Source of the DNA: Diploscapter coronatus
Lineage: Eukaryota; Nematoda; Chromadorea; Rhabditida; Rhabditidae
Assembly: GCA_964036155.1 (NCBI GenBank)
Contig: OZ038423.1
Span: forward strand, 28,907,249 to 28,971,248
Direction: 5' to 3'
Length of the DNA: 64,000 nt
The translations under genes were made by a program, and so were the position numbers. Positions 38,410 to 50,406 of this stretch are shown here, piece after piece (within the stretch, counting starts at the first letter, position 1; every line of letters begins with the position of its first letter). The notes beneath the pieces were generated by a model. That model saw only the letters and a list, made by a program, of their open reading frames with translations. It was not told the DNA's origin and did not search any database.

Positions 38410-39804
38410 CTGAAATTGCAAAACTGCTTTTCTTCAATAATTTATCAAATCGTCTTTTATTTCATAAAATCATCAATGTGACAGAAGGAATCAATTTTCA
38501 AAATTAACTTTGATAGACTTGGTCGATTTCGATTCTTCCCGAAGAAAAAGTTATAAAACCAATAAATCTTCACAATTTCGTCAGAATTAAGAGACTAGAC
38601 TTATAAAAATTTCATGAAAGCACCGGAATAAGTTAAATGGTGCTCAATACAAGTTGAAGGGAAATAATATTCGTAAGTAAAAAAGTGACAAGATCAAATC
38701 AATTGAATTGAAGAATAATTGCGAACCTAATCAAGTGCGAAATATCAAAGAAAAACCTGTGATTCTCAACAATAAACGAAGGAATTTTCAGCCCGTCAAA
38801 TTCAATCACTTCTCGCATAAATCAAGACTACTAAAATAAACTAATACTAAATAAAATTTTTAAAAGTTGAGGAAAACTCTTTTAGAAGATAACACACGTG
38901 AGTTTTAAAGGCTTTGGCTAGTCATTTTTGAAGATAACTTTTCGAAAGTTCAAAGATTTTGACAATGTCGGCACTATTTTCACCTCAAATTAAACTTTCC
39001 AACAAGTTATGCAAATTGGATAAAAACGAAGACAGAAATGATGATGATCACAAAATGACGCGTTTTCTCTGAATCAAAAATCATCCAGGATCACTCTATT
39101 CTGATCTATCTTCTCCAATGAAGTTAATCATTTTCGTGTATTGCACGTGATTTTATTTCACAGGAAGCCATTGAAAATGCCATGATAAATTTTGAAAAAC
39201 ATATCGAAACATCAATTGTGATGAAAATGCTTCCTTGTTGCATTATCGTGACCTCTTCAAATATCTTCCAAAATGAAATAGGTTTTGAGGAAGCGGATCA
39301 ATCAATCAATAATTAAATTTCAATGTACCCAGAAACAACAAATCAGAAGACACAAAATAAAATCTTTAAGCTGCAATTCCAATAATTTTTACTAATCTCT
39401 TTCATTTCATGTTTGCAGCTCAATGATAAAAGGTTGAGGAATGTTTGAAAAAGAAGAATTATGCGAAATGAGAAATACGATTGAGATAATCGCTAATGGA
39501 TTTGCCTAACCGGAAATTATAACATTGCACTATTATTCGTCCATTGATTGTGAAAATGCATCTTTCCTATCTAATTATGATCGTGATAACTGCGAAAAAT
39601 TTGAGTAAATTCATCAGGTTTTAAATTTCGACCCTCCAAGTTGTCATTCCGTCCCATTCATTATCATGATTATGTTTTTTTCTTTCTAAGCGATCATAAA
39701 CCGGACTAAATTCTTTCGAATTCGCTCAAATCCTCTTACGCTTTCACAATCAATGTATTGCAATTTTCAAAAATGAAAGTAATCGAGAGATAATGCACAA
39801 ATGA
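38410..39804. other. Non-coding stretch with weak exon-like pieces
   Basis: On the plus strand, 39164-39284 lies between a CACAG and a GT in an open frame, and 39555-39605 looks like a signal peptide (SYLIMIVITAKNLS). Neither connects to a gene that I can build. Confidence 0.3.
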
Positions 39805-40098
39805 CTAACCGCTATGTGTGTCCCTGCTTTTGGAGAACGGAAAGGGCTTGTTGTTGGCTTTGTTTTTGCTTCCGAAAGTTCTACTCGAATGGGCGGCTAC
39901 TGGTTTCTTAACAGACACTTTGTTTTGTTGCTGTTGCTGGGGTTCGGGATATGAATTTTGATTGTCAGAAGTCGGAACTTCGGCGAAGAAATGATTGGTG
40001 TCGGAGAGCGTTTTGTTCGAATTGTATCCCCCAATTCGATCGCGAGTCAAATCCGGTGCGAGAGTCTTCGTGTGCCACACCAACACGTCTCTGTCATT
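39805..40098 (-). CDS. GT43 terminal exon 8b (alternative last exon)
   Basis: After the acceptor GTGATTCAG, this exon continues the GT43 frame in phase 0 and runs to TAG at 39805-39807. It begins [12 protein letters not shown], the conserved GT43 end (VWHTKT), and then has NHFFAEV. It continues with a Gln-rich (PQQQQQN) and basic, Ser/Asn-rich tail. It is an evident paralogue of exon 8a (40704-41003), which also starts [11 protein letters not shown] and has GFFAEV. Joined to exons 1-7 it would give 367 residues. Confidence 0.65.
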   Translation of the reverse strand, partial: NDRDVLVWHTKTLAPDLTRDRIGGYNSNKTLSDTNHFFAEVPTSDNQNSYPEPQQQQQNKVSVKKPVAAHSSRTFGSKNKANNKPFPFSKSRDTHSG

Positions 40099-42841
40099 CT
40101 GAATCACAACTATTAATTGGGGCTTTGACATTTGGTAGAAGTTTAGATAGAAATTAGAAAAAGCTAAAGCTGAGAGGTTAAAAATGTAAATCTTATTTGG
40201 TATTATTTATTTTTGAACTCTTGGTGATTTTTATTAGACGAATTTTGAAAATTCGTGAATTATATGCAAAATGAAACAGCATTGAGCTTTATTGATTTCA
40301 CGAAGTTTCAGGTAAAATTTTGTGGATTTACCTATTTTCTAGGAATAAGCTTGGAATCTTGTAAGTGTAAAATATTGAAAATGTATTTGTAGAATAAGTT
40401 ATCAAATGTCGTGTAAGTGGTGTTTGCCTTTTGTCGACAAGGGTCGATAAGCGATAACATAAGAGGGAAGGCATTTCGACCGTAAATGAGGTAATACGAA
40501 ACGGAAATAATAAGCGAGCAGGAGGAAGCATAAAATGATCGGAAGCCATACCAAAACTGAAACGTTTCTCTGTATGAATCTATGGTGATGAAATAGTGCG
40601 ATGCTAGTGCAAAATTGCAAAAACTTCTCATAAGCTGGCATGAAAATTAGATCCTTTTAAAGAAAATCTCATAAATTTGAACGAGTTAAAACTCTTTAGG
40701 GTTTCACTTTCGAAGAAGAACGACAAGCTTAAACCCTTTTTTCCTATTTTCATTCCAGCTCATTAAAGCAATTCTATAGCCTTCAAGCACTACGAATAAC
40801 TTTTTGATAAACGCACGGTGTTTGGCTGCAGTTTTGATGACAGCTTTGACAAGATTCGTCGCGTTTGTCTTTTTCTTCTCCATCTCGACTTCGGTCGCAT
40901 TTTTGTAGAAAACCTCGGCGAAAAAGCCGTTCACATCGACCTTGGCCTTGTCGAATTTGGGCTGCTGCGATTTGGTATGCCACACGTATACTTCCCGATC
41001 TGACTGGAACAGAGGTTTTGGGAACATTTTACAGAAAATGATTGACTTTGTAATTTTTAGGGATAATGATTAATCGACATTAGGTATAATGAAGCACAGA
41101 GGAATGAATTGAGTTTGTTTTTTTCTCGAAATTATGAAGTGGGTTGTTTTTAGAGATATTGCTCGAAAATTAAGATAATTTTGACTAACCGGCTTATCAT
41201 AACCGAAAGGTTCGATGTCCTCCTTTTTGAGGCCCATATCCTCGAGAAGACATGTTTCTGGTGCGCCCAAACCTCGAGGACACGTTTTGCCAAAGACTGC
41301 TGTTGTGCTAAAGTCAATTTTTGATTTGAAAGAAATTATTGGTGTTACTTCAGAACGACATCCAAACTGATAGCGAAGCCAGCCATGTCGACTGCGAATT
41401 GCCTTCGGGGGTTCCATTTGACTTTGTAGCTGGCAACGGAGCCATTGACTACATTTTGAGATTCAATCGCAGTTCCTCCGACCAGTGCTGAATATTGAGC
41501 TATTTCACCTTTCGACTCGAAATCCATGATTTGTAAAAGTTGACTCCAAATATAGAAGCTTCCCCAGAAGCATGGACTTTTTTTTTTCGAGCGTCTCAAA
41601 ATCTATCCTTTTAATGCACTCTCGCCTATGCTGACCATACACATAATGCAAAAATACGAGTTTCCCCTCATAGCAGTGTGGTGTAGTGGGGATAGCGAGC
41701 TAGATTTTGCTCATTCTTAAATGATAAGCGAGAGATTTAAAAAAGGCACAGAGAAGCTCGAAAAAGTAAAGCTAAGGTATTTATATTCGATTTTCATAAT
41801 TATTAGTTATCGAAGATTCTTCATTCTTACCAACAGCCCACATGCCCAATTTCTTCACGTTTCGAATGTACTCGGTGAACAACCTGACATCGTATGAATT
41901 ATCGTCATCCCCAAAGTAAACGACCCCCTTCGTAAGATTTCCAAGCATCTGAAGTACCGCATTATTTGCAAAATTCCATTGTTTTATTGTAATATTCTTA
42001 TCAGTGAACTTTATTTTATAGTGAGTAGTTTCAGTCCGAAATTTGCTACTGATCTAGTCGTCCTTATCAAGTGCTGGCTCACCTCTTTTGCATGTGCTCT
42101 GACAAAGCGCAACGCTACTGTTCTTTGATACCAGCCGCGTTCTGAAAATTCAACATATCTGGAAAAGGTCCATTAAGCTTTCTTTGATTTGGATTTGACG
42201 TGATATGATAAAGTCGCGACACAGCTAGGAGTATGATATCATTCTTCCATGAATTTATGAATTTTGAGATATAGCGAATCGAGTTTTTCTAAATTTACTT
42301 GGATATCCATCGGCAGTTTTGGCGTTCAGATAGGTGTAATTGAGGCCTGTCCTTTGCAGTAGTCTTTCAACTTGAGGAACGACAGCTTGACCGTCCTCGA
42401 TCACAACCCAGTGGAGATCTTTCACGTGCGACAACGTGTTGCCCATCCTGAAATTTATAAATTCGCTGATATTGAAGAATAAAATAACAGTTTAGTGGAT
42501 CAAAATAAAAAAAGTTCAATCATTGAAACATCGCAATATCAGAAAAAAAATTAAATTACTACCTCGTCATATCAGCCATCCTCGTGGGTCGTCGATATGT
42601 CGGTGTGATTACGATGATCAGTTTACGATTTTCATAATTAGCAGGAGGTGTTGAGGAATAACTCGTAATGTCGGTGATTAGTTGACTGAAAATAATCATC
42701 TTCTAGAAAATTCGACAATTTCTAACCTCTGTTTAGTGAACTGCATGAGCGTGATGGTGACCACGCAGAAGAGTGTGGCGAACATGGTCTTCATCAGGTG
42801 CCGTCGTACATTTCGCAACACAAATCGCATATCTTCTGAAG
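39805..42841 (-). CDS. Beta-1,3-glucuronyltransferase (GT43, GLCT/B3GAT-like)
   Basis: Core exons (minus) are 42727-42841 (ATG at 42828-42830), 42563-42685, 42299-42447, 42083-42141, 41831-41948, 41349-41487 and 41190-41307. They are followed by exon 8a 40704-41003 (stop TGA), for 369 residues, or 8b 39805-40098. A type II anchor ([16 protein letters not shown]) precedes the catalytic domain: [35 protein letters not shown], and [12 protein letters not shown], whose DDD binds UDP-GlcA/Mn. The domain continues with [24 protein letters not shown] (Glu in the catalytic position) and VWHTK. GT43 enzymes add GlcUA to galactose in proteoglycan linkers or related glycans in the Golgi. C. elegans has sqv-8 and several glct genes. 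Exon 1's 5' acceptor is ambiguous (42835 or 42841; both keep frame), and further upstream exons are likely. Confidence 0.87.
40704..41003 (-). CDS. GT43 terminal exon 8a (alternative last exon)
   Basis: The acceptor CTGTTCCAG joins in phase 0 to exon 7. The exon reads [18 protein letters not shown], then GFFAEV, then a Lys/Ala-rich tail ([21 protein letters not shown]) ending VVLLRK and TGA at 40704-40706. The tail shares nothing with that of exon 8b beyond the VWHTK and FFAEV blocks. A GTTTTC after FFAE might serve as an internal donor. Confidence 0.65.
   Translation of the reverse strand, partial: SDREVYVWHTKSQQPKFDKAKVDVNGFFAEVFYKNATEVEMEKKKTNATNLVKAVIKTAAKHRAFIKKLFVVLEGYRIALMSWNENRKKGFKLVVLLRK
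41671..41712 (+). other. tRNA-like A-box segment
   Basis: The block AGCAGTGTGGTGTAGTGGGG fits the internal A-box TRGYNNARNNGG, followed by a D-arm-like GATAGCGAGC. No B-box follows, so this is not a tRNA gene; at best it is a SINE or tRNA relic. Confidence 0.25.
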
Positions 42842-43109
42842 CTGAAGTTTAATGATTTCGAAGATTTTTTTTTTTTAAATTATCATTTGGATCTTATCAA
42901 TTTTTCTAAATTTTGGAGTTCGAGTTAGATTACAATATTTGCTAAACTTTTTATCGCTTTCAAACTGTCGCGAGTTGTGAAAAATGATTTTTTGCATTAA
43001 TTCTCAAAAACGATTCTTATTTCAATTTAATTCTAACTTGAAATCGAGATCTGATAAAGTTTAAATTGAGTTCCCACTATTCTTTATCCTATAATTTTCT
43101 CAAACTTAC

Positions 43110-45607
43110 CGCATAGAAACCTCCAGTTTTTGTTGCACTCCTGCTCACAGGACTTCTGCCATTGTTCGCTCTCCAAAAGGGTTGTCACTAGAATTATTAA
43201 ATTATAAACTTCAAAAATACCTGAAAATTTCACTAAATCAATATGAAAATTGGAGTGGATTGACTATATTTGGAGTTTAGCGGATTAGAGATCATGAAAA
43301 TCGAGATAAAGAGGGAAAGTAAGGGAGACGAGGGGAATGTGGTTAGAGACAAGTTGAGTCTGATGCCTGATAATTGGGTATGAAATGTGCGGCTGAATTT
43401 GAAAAATGACACAGGTGAAATTGGAATTGCCCAAGACTGCTATGATCGAGTTTTATCGAAATTTATCGTGTTCGGGAAAAATCATTGAATCATAGAGATT
43501 TTGAACGTAGTGTGACTTATTTGGAATGATTTTCGACTTCAAACTTAACATAACTTTAGAATATACTATTGAACGCAAGATTTAAAACCACTAATAATGT
43601 GTATAACAAATGATGATCCGCTAAATGGTCATCAGAAATCTTATGACAAATAAGTATGTAATGGCTATTTTCTTACTTTAGCAAATAACAGCCATTATAT
43701 AATTCAAAATGATGGTGGAATAAAAATAAAAATTCAAACTTTAAAAATGAAGACCTGTCGATAATTAGACATTTGCTCTTTTTTTTATCTCTCTTCTTTA
43801 ACCTAATAAGTAATGCAGCATTGATGATATTTTCATTCTCCCAGAGAATAGAGGAACAATTGAGCAAACAACGAATCTATCTATATTCTGCATAGAATAG
43901 CACCGTTGCTAGGAGCGGCTATCGCTCATTTGGAGATCTAGACGAATTGAAACAAAAGAAGAAAATTAACTGAATCAAATGGTCAGATAAAATTTTTTTT
44001 TTAATTATGACCGATAAATAAATTTATTATTTGAATTTAGTAGTAAAGCTATAACTTCTATGCTAATTTCGTTATTACTGACTTAGATTGTATGTGAAAA
44101 TAGATTATTGTTAACGTATTTTTTTTAGAAAGTTCTTCATAAAATATCAAGCTGTTTTGGAAATTCTATGACGTAAACCTACAATCTTGCTTTATTCAAA
44201 AATAAATGAATGAGAGGCCAAAGTTGGGGTTTTCACGCTAATGGCTTAGTGGCTTAGGCAGTTGGCTCAAATTATGAGAGAATGACTCCTTGACTGTTGA
44301 TGTTTAGGCGCAAAAACGCAAAAATGAGCGCGCATCTGTTTATTTCGACTGCCCAAAGTGTGCAGGAAAATGGCAGGACGCAGAAAATAAGCAACCCACA
44401 CAGCAGATCGATGGACTAAATCAAGCTTCACCTTTCGAAAAACTAGCCACGTAAATAGAAACTACTATCTTCAGGTATTTGAAAATTTCGCCAGATTTGC
44501 AACTTTTTTTAATGTATAACCGCAACCGCAACTTAGTTTTAGCTTTTTCTTTAAAGTCTGATTTTCGCAAATCAACAAAATAGTATGTTGAAGTAGGGAA
44601 AAAGGGAGAATAGTAGAATCTTCTTTTATCAAGACTTTATAAAGTTACAATGAGACAAAGTAGTAAATTTTTCAAACTCTCGTATCTTCCGGTTAAATTA
44701 GAAGAGGAGCAAATAGACTACTAAACGAGGTACGAAAATGAAGTGAAATGAGTAGAAGAGAACGGCGTTTTCAACAGCAACAACCACAAACTAATTTTGG
44801 AAATTGTATTTTGAAATTTAGAGAATGAATTTGTAGGATTTATAGAATAGAATCAAATTCTGAACAAATTTTGTTCTATGAAAGAGTAAATAGTTTGGTT
44901 CTAAACTTTTTTCTTGAAATAATACTAATCCGTGATTTTGCGACAAATTTCAAAACAGACATAAATTTTCCTGCGCATTTCGTTTAGAAGCATCGATAAA
45001 CATACGGGAAGTCATGAAATTAGTTCCATATTGCAGCAGTTCGTATTTAGCGCAAAGACATGGGGTTTGAATGAGCGTAAGGCAATTGATAAATATAATT
45101 AGATGAAACGAGGAAAAAATGAATAGTGCTTGAGACGACTTTTAGCGAAGACGTTTTAGGCGAACAGTTAATGATAATCGATAAAGTGGCCATGTGCAAA
45201 TTATGATAACGTTGCTTTGTATGCGAAAGAATAATGAAATTTTGAAATTACTTTTCAATTTGGAAAGAAATGTTTCGTCGGCTTATTGCTATATTGTTTA
45301 GCGGAGTGGCTGAATTCAAGGAAACTAGAATTATTTGGAGATTGAACTTAGAATAAATTCATTTAGAAAATGTTCAAAAATTAAAGAGTCTTGATAAGCC
45401 TAAGGCTGTACACAGTAAACTAGGAGCATTTTATAGTTTTGGGTAACTCAGATAAACAAGATAAAGCAAAATTTGCTTACTTGGTGACATGTTGTTCCGA
45501 TTCGATTTGACTTTCAAAATCGGCTTCTGACAACCGTCTACCAGACCAATTCGCTCGTTGTCTTTACACCATTCGAACGTTTCGAATTTAACATTCAGCA
45601 ATTCCAA
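43110..45607 (-). CDS. Probable upstream exons of the GT43 gene
   Basis: The exon 45481-45607 (TTTTCAG acceptor, GTAAGC donor, phase 0 in, 1 out) joins 43110-43187 (TTCTAG acceptor, GTAAGT donor, 1 out). That in turn enters GT43 exon 1 at 42841 in the correct phase. The added 68 residues include FETFEWCKDNERIGLVDGC and SEQWQKSCEQECNKNWRFLC, a Cys-rich segment on what would be the cytosolic side of the anchor, which is odd. The alternative is a separate gene ending by read-through at 45431. The ~2.3 kb intron is far longer than those of neighbouring genes. Confidence 0.5.
44240..44268 (+). other. A-box-like segment
   Basis: AATGGCTTAGTGGCTTAGGC matches the A-box pattern but no B-box is present. 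It lies in the long GT43 5' intron. Confidence 0.18.
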
Positions 45608-45793
45608 CTGAAAATTATCAATTTTGATATAAATAGAAGAAAATAGCAATTATAATCACTAGAAAAATATGTCGTTTCCACTGAAATTTGCCTTTGGCTT
45701 TCATTTTTCTATCTTATTCGCTCTTTCACTATCAAACGTTCTTTTTGTCTCTCTTTCCTCGAGACATCTATCTTTAGTTGGCGAGCAGAGTAA

Positions 45794-45862
45794 AGCGGCT
45801 GTAACGCAGTGGTAAGGTGTCGAGTTTAGAAACACTATTTGGTAGCGGTTACGACTTTCATC
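45794..45862 (+). other. Degenerate tRNA-derived segment with A- and B-box-like blocks
   Basis: GTAACGCAGTGGTAAGG resembles a tRNA A-box. About 30 nt later GGTTACGACTT resembles the B-box GGTTCGANTCC. Acceptor-stem pairing is not evident. It looks like a tRNA pseudogene or SINE head. Confidence 0.35.
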
Positions 45863-48720
45863 TATTCGATAATTTTTGACGAATTTAGCAGATAAACAAG
45901 AGGACGTTTGAAGTGACAGGGCGAATGAGAAGTTAGAAAACGAGAGACAGAGCCAAGTTTTGATGAAAAACAGCAAAAATGAGTGGTGATTTAAAAACGA
46001 GCAGTAAGATATAACGAATCTATGTAGCAAGTGAATCGGAAAAAGTATAGTCAACTTGACGAAATTAATTTCGAAATTCATCATCGCTTAGACTAGAAAA
46101 AGGAATATGTTGGTCTAAAGTAAAATAAATTTCGCATTCGCGCAAAACATAAGGAATGAAATTTGATACTCTAAAGTTACTGGTGAATCACAAGTTGCAC
46201 AAAATTATTCTGCAAAAATGGTTTTGAATAAATATGCGTATCCCAAAACCGACAAACAAAGAAAATAATATCCAAAATAAATGCAATTCAAATTTTTGAT
46301 GAATTGAATCTATTCGGTTAAAAATGATCATTACCTAAAGAGTAAATACGTAGTTCACAAGAATTTACAGATTGTGCAAGGCCAAAAAATAATTTTACTA
46401 TGCAGTTTGATTGATTAATGACTAATCAGAATTTTTACGGGTCTCTTATCAGATGATTTATAGCAGTTGAAGGCTTGGAACTTGCAAAATGTTTACCTTG
46501 TCTGTGCTTGTTTTGACGGCATTATTCATATTGTTCAAAATAATCGAGCACAAATGACTCGATATTTCAAATCAATAATTGAACTTGGAAGATCTAGGCG
46601 CGAATTATGTCTCAAATATTTCCAAAAGAATACAAGCAGTGATCAGTGTCGGTGTTATTTGGAAAGGCAAAAATGTGGAATTCAGTCTTGGAGTTGGAAA
46701 ACTGATAAAATAAATCGCTTTGCTGTCTGATTTTGACTCTCTTCTACAAGAGTATAACAAGGCTCTATTTATCAATGAATACAGCGATACTATGCACATC
46801 AAAGTTTTTTGTTTCAGGGAAAAATTTCTGGATCTATTATCAAATTTCGAAATAGTGTCTTTGAATAGATGATCAATAAAATGGCTTTTACAAGATGTTT
46901 GCATAGCATTCGTCTCTAGAATGATCACCCAATCAATCGAAACATCAATTTTAGGCTTTAAAGATCTAACTCTTTTTCCAAGAAGGTGCAATCTATTTTT
47001 GGTAAACGCCATGATGAACCTCTTCATGTATCAAACACCAAATATTCACATCTTATCAAAATCACTACTACAATTCACTTTCAACTCCATCAGTATGACT
47101 AAAATGATCATGAAAAATCATAAACACTTTTGAAAGAAGAATAACCTTCAGATTCCTTTTCACTCTAATAAAATTCTCGATAGCTCACTGATATATTTCA
47201 ATAAAACGCATTATTGTTTTCTTGTTCCTGTACTGAATCTCGTAAAATGCTGTGTAAAGTTTGTAGACTAACGGAATATTTTGCTATCTCAGAAAGCGAG
47301 CACTCTGTTCTTCCTATGTTTCTCGGAATATTTTTACTTTTTCAACGCCATTTCCCAGACCTTTATCATTCTCTGTGGACGTTTGACGCGATCCGATCAA
47401 ATTGGAAGCAAAATTTCACTCGAACTGAACAACCCATCAAAATTTCGCATTTTGTTGCATTCTAGCTTGAAAGTCTTCTCGTTCTATGCCAAATGTCTGC
47501 ATAATTCAATCGGAGCAATCTTCCTCTCTTTTCATTCCTGGTTCGCTATACTATTTCGTGGCTTATCATTCATATCTATCCCTCAAATTGAGCTGAAACT
47601 GATAAATTGATAGAGAGGCAGGAAGAAAGGTGCTCGAGCACTTCATTACGGGCCTGTCATCAGGAATAAGCGCATGTGAAATGCATAAAAAGTCGTTAGA
47701 TAGACGGTCAAAGGGTAAAATGTTATGGCTTACGGTGGAAGAATTGGGGAGAGCCCTGCATTTGCGGCAGAAGAGCAAAAACAAACATGATCGAGATGAT
47801 CTGATGACATAAATGGAGCGAAAGCAATGAAAAAGAAAGTAAGTATTCCAAAATAAAGTGCACAACGCATTTTGATAAGAAATATACAAAAACGTGCATC
47901 GTATTTTTGAATGAATGGTTTGCAAAGTATACAAAAATGAATGGAATCAATGTGAATTTCGAAAACCTCGAAACTGAGAGAAATGGACGTAACATTTGAA
48001 TATGGGAGTTTTTAATGACATAAATCTCGAGATTGGTGCCTGATGATATGATAGGAAATTTCTATTTGAAAATTTCATCTAACCCCTTCGCTCATTGATG
48101 GCGATCATGATCATTATATAGAGAAACGTTGAGTCAGAAAAACGCACATTTAGGTAGATTACAACACTAATGGGATAAAAATAGAAAAAAAATTGAATTT
48201 GGTGATTTTTTCATATAATTTTAGTTCAAACTAAAAATGAAGAATATTAATGAACGAAAATTTTAAAGAAAAACCAAAATAAAAAAAATGACCATAGAAA
48301 CAAGAATAGCACATAAAAGATTAAAGGAAGAGAGTAATGAATGAATCAATTGAGTTATACTTGCAAGTAAATGAAGAGTATTGTTTATTTTCGATAATCA
48401 CGGAAAGAGGAAGAGAAAGAAAGAGTGGGTCGCAAAAGCTGCAATAGAGGAAAAGAAACAAAGAAATTAAATCTTGCTCTTCCCAGATGAACTGTTCACT
48501 TTGTTTTTGTTTGTAATTTTTGGCACATTTTGACGATTGTAGTTTTATGATGCAAAAATGAATGACAATATCGCTTCAGTCACTATGGTAATCGAAACTT
48601 GTGCGTAGGAGGAGGTACGAAAAGGGTCACTGAGATTCTTAGTGTACGAAGATTGGAAATTGAAGAGCCATGATTTGTTCACTCGATGCCACAACACAGG
48701 AAAAAGGTATTTTCACTTGT

Positions 48721-48785
48721 TCGTTCGTTCCTTTCCTTTTCTCTACCGTTTTTACAGTTTCTATCCTCTCTTCTCTCCTATTCTC
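48721..48785 (+). other. Polypyrimidine tract next to a CpG-rich patch
   Basis: A long CT-rich run is followed at 48830-48890 by CGCGCAC, GCGCCACGG and GGCGACGG, unusual in this AT-rich window. It may mark a promoter on either strand; there is no direct evidence. Confidence 0.3.
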
Positions 48786-50330
48786 TGTTGCAAATCTTTC
48801 GTGCAACTCTTTTTCTCCCACTTTCTGCTCGTTTTTCGCCCTCTCGCGCACAAAACAGCGCCACGGCCAAACGGCGACGGAAAACCGTGAAAAAGTGAGC
48901 GAAAAGAAAAGAAAGCGATCAAATGAAGAGGAAAGGGGAAATTCCGGAAGGAGTCGAGAAGCTTTGCCTAATTCACAAGAAACATCCGAAGAATATCGTA
49001 TTATGTGACAAAAGATTGACAAAAATCGGCAAGAAAATAAAGACTTGGTTCTTTGGCTCTGATGTTTGAATCGCATCTATAAAAATCACAGAAAAGCTAG
49101 GTATTGAGCAAACTGTACCAAAATACAATTTTAAAGCTGAAGAAATGTTCCGAACAACTATGTTTAGGAAAGATGAAAAGAAATTGCAGTTTGAAATGTG
49201 GATGTTCAGAATTTCGATTCTTATGCTTTTGGGCTTCGGAATTCCTGTTACGAGCTCGAGAAAATTTCAATTCCGTTTTCGAATGTATAGAAATTCAAAT
49301 TCCTAAAGACTTTGATTTGAGCTATCACAATCGAATTCTGAACCTTATTTCGGTTTCGATTCTAAAATACAGATCATTAAACTCTCCTAATGAGAAGGTA
49401 TGCTTTCAAACAAAAATCACTTGCGTAACAAAGGCAAAGAGAGACAAACATCGAAATTCAAAATATTGAACTATTTGTGAAAGATCTGTCACAGAGTTTA
49501 ACAAGATCCTTTGAATTACACTTGCTCTAGTTCTCATGCTCACTGATCTTTTCCTTTTGCAGTCATGAAAATATCGGTAAACTCGAAAATACACGCAAAA
49601 GTGAAATTCTGCAGAAAAATGCGTAAGCAGACAGTTCAGGCTCAAAGATTGTCGAGCCGAAAGAAAAAAGTGGAGAGAGAAAGAGCATGAAAGTGTCAAT
49701 CGAAAGATACGCTGGTGACGTATTGCGCGATTTATAGAAACATTGCCAGAAAATAGGAATTATTTGCCAGGAATATCGATTCTCAACGATTTTTGTAAAA
49801 GAAGGAGCGAGGAAAGTGCTTTTGTATTTTTCTTGACCTCAATTGCCACTGCCATTATTTTGTTTCCTGTGTTCAAATGTAACAGTGAGGACGTTATGGA
49901 GATACAATTTTTATTAGAATTTTTTTGTTCAAATAAGAGATAATTTACAAGAAAGTAGTTGTTGGGTTATCACATTTTAGAGTAAAAAATTGCATACATG
50001 TTTTTCAAAAACCATCTGGTCGAATGTTATGTCAATGAAATCAAAGCCAAAAAATGAAAATTTCCCAAGAATTTATCTGAACTACCAATATAGCTCGACA
50101 AAAATGAAGGCTAGGTTGAATTTCGTGGGGATAAATAAGAAATATCGCAAATGAAATCGAACGCAATAAATTTGCCGAATTTTCATCGATGATTGCGTAA
50201 ATCTCTAGTGGTTTGGAACGCTTCGAGAAAAACTCTCGTCGAACTGTTGAAATGCGGCAAAAGTGCCTGGAGGCGACCTTAGCATTCCTCGTTCGTTTTT
50301 TCCAAGTCATTTCCATTCGATTGCATCATC

Positions 50331-50406
50331 TCACTCTCTTTTCCTTCCATATTTCCCTTCTTTCTTCCCTATTTCTCCCACTTTTCTCCCCTATATTTCT
50401 CCCGCA
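50331..50406 (+). other. Polypyrimidine tract
   Basis: About 75 bases are almost all C and T with CCC/TTT mirror structure, so triplex formation is possible. A CCGCGG site lies shortly after, near 50473. Function unknown. Confidence 0.35.

Noticed and set aside
45701..46084. 127-codon hydrophobic frame on the minus strand
   Set aside because: No splice signals or family match; it contains the tRNA-like segment.
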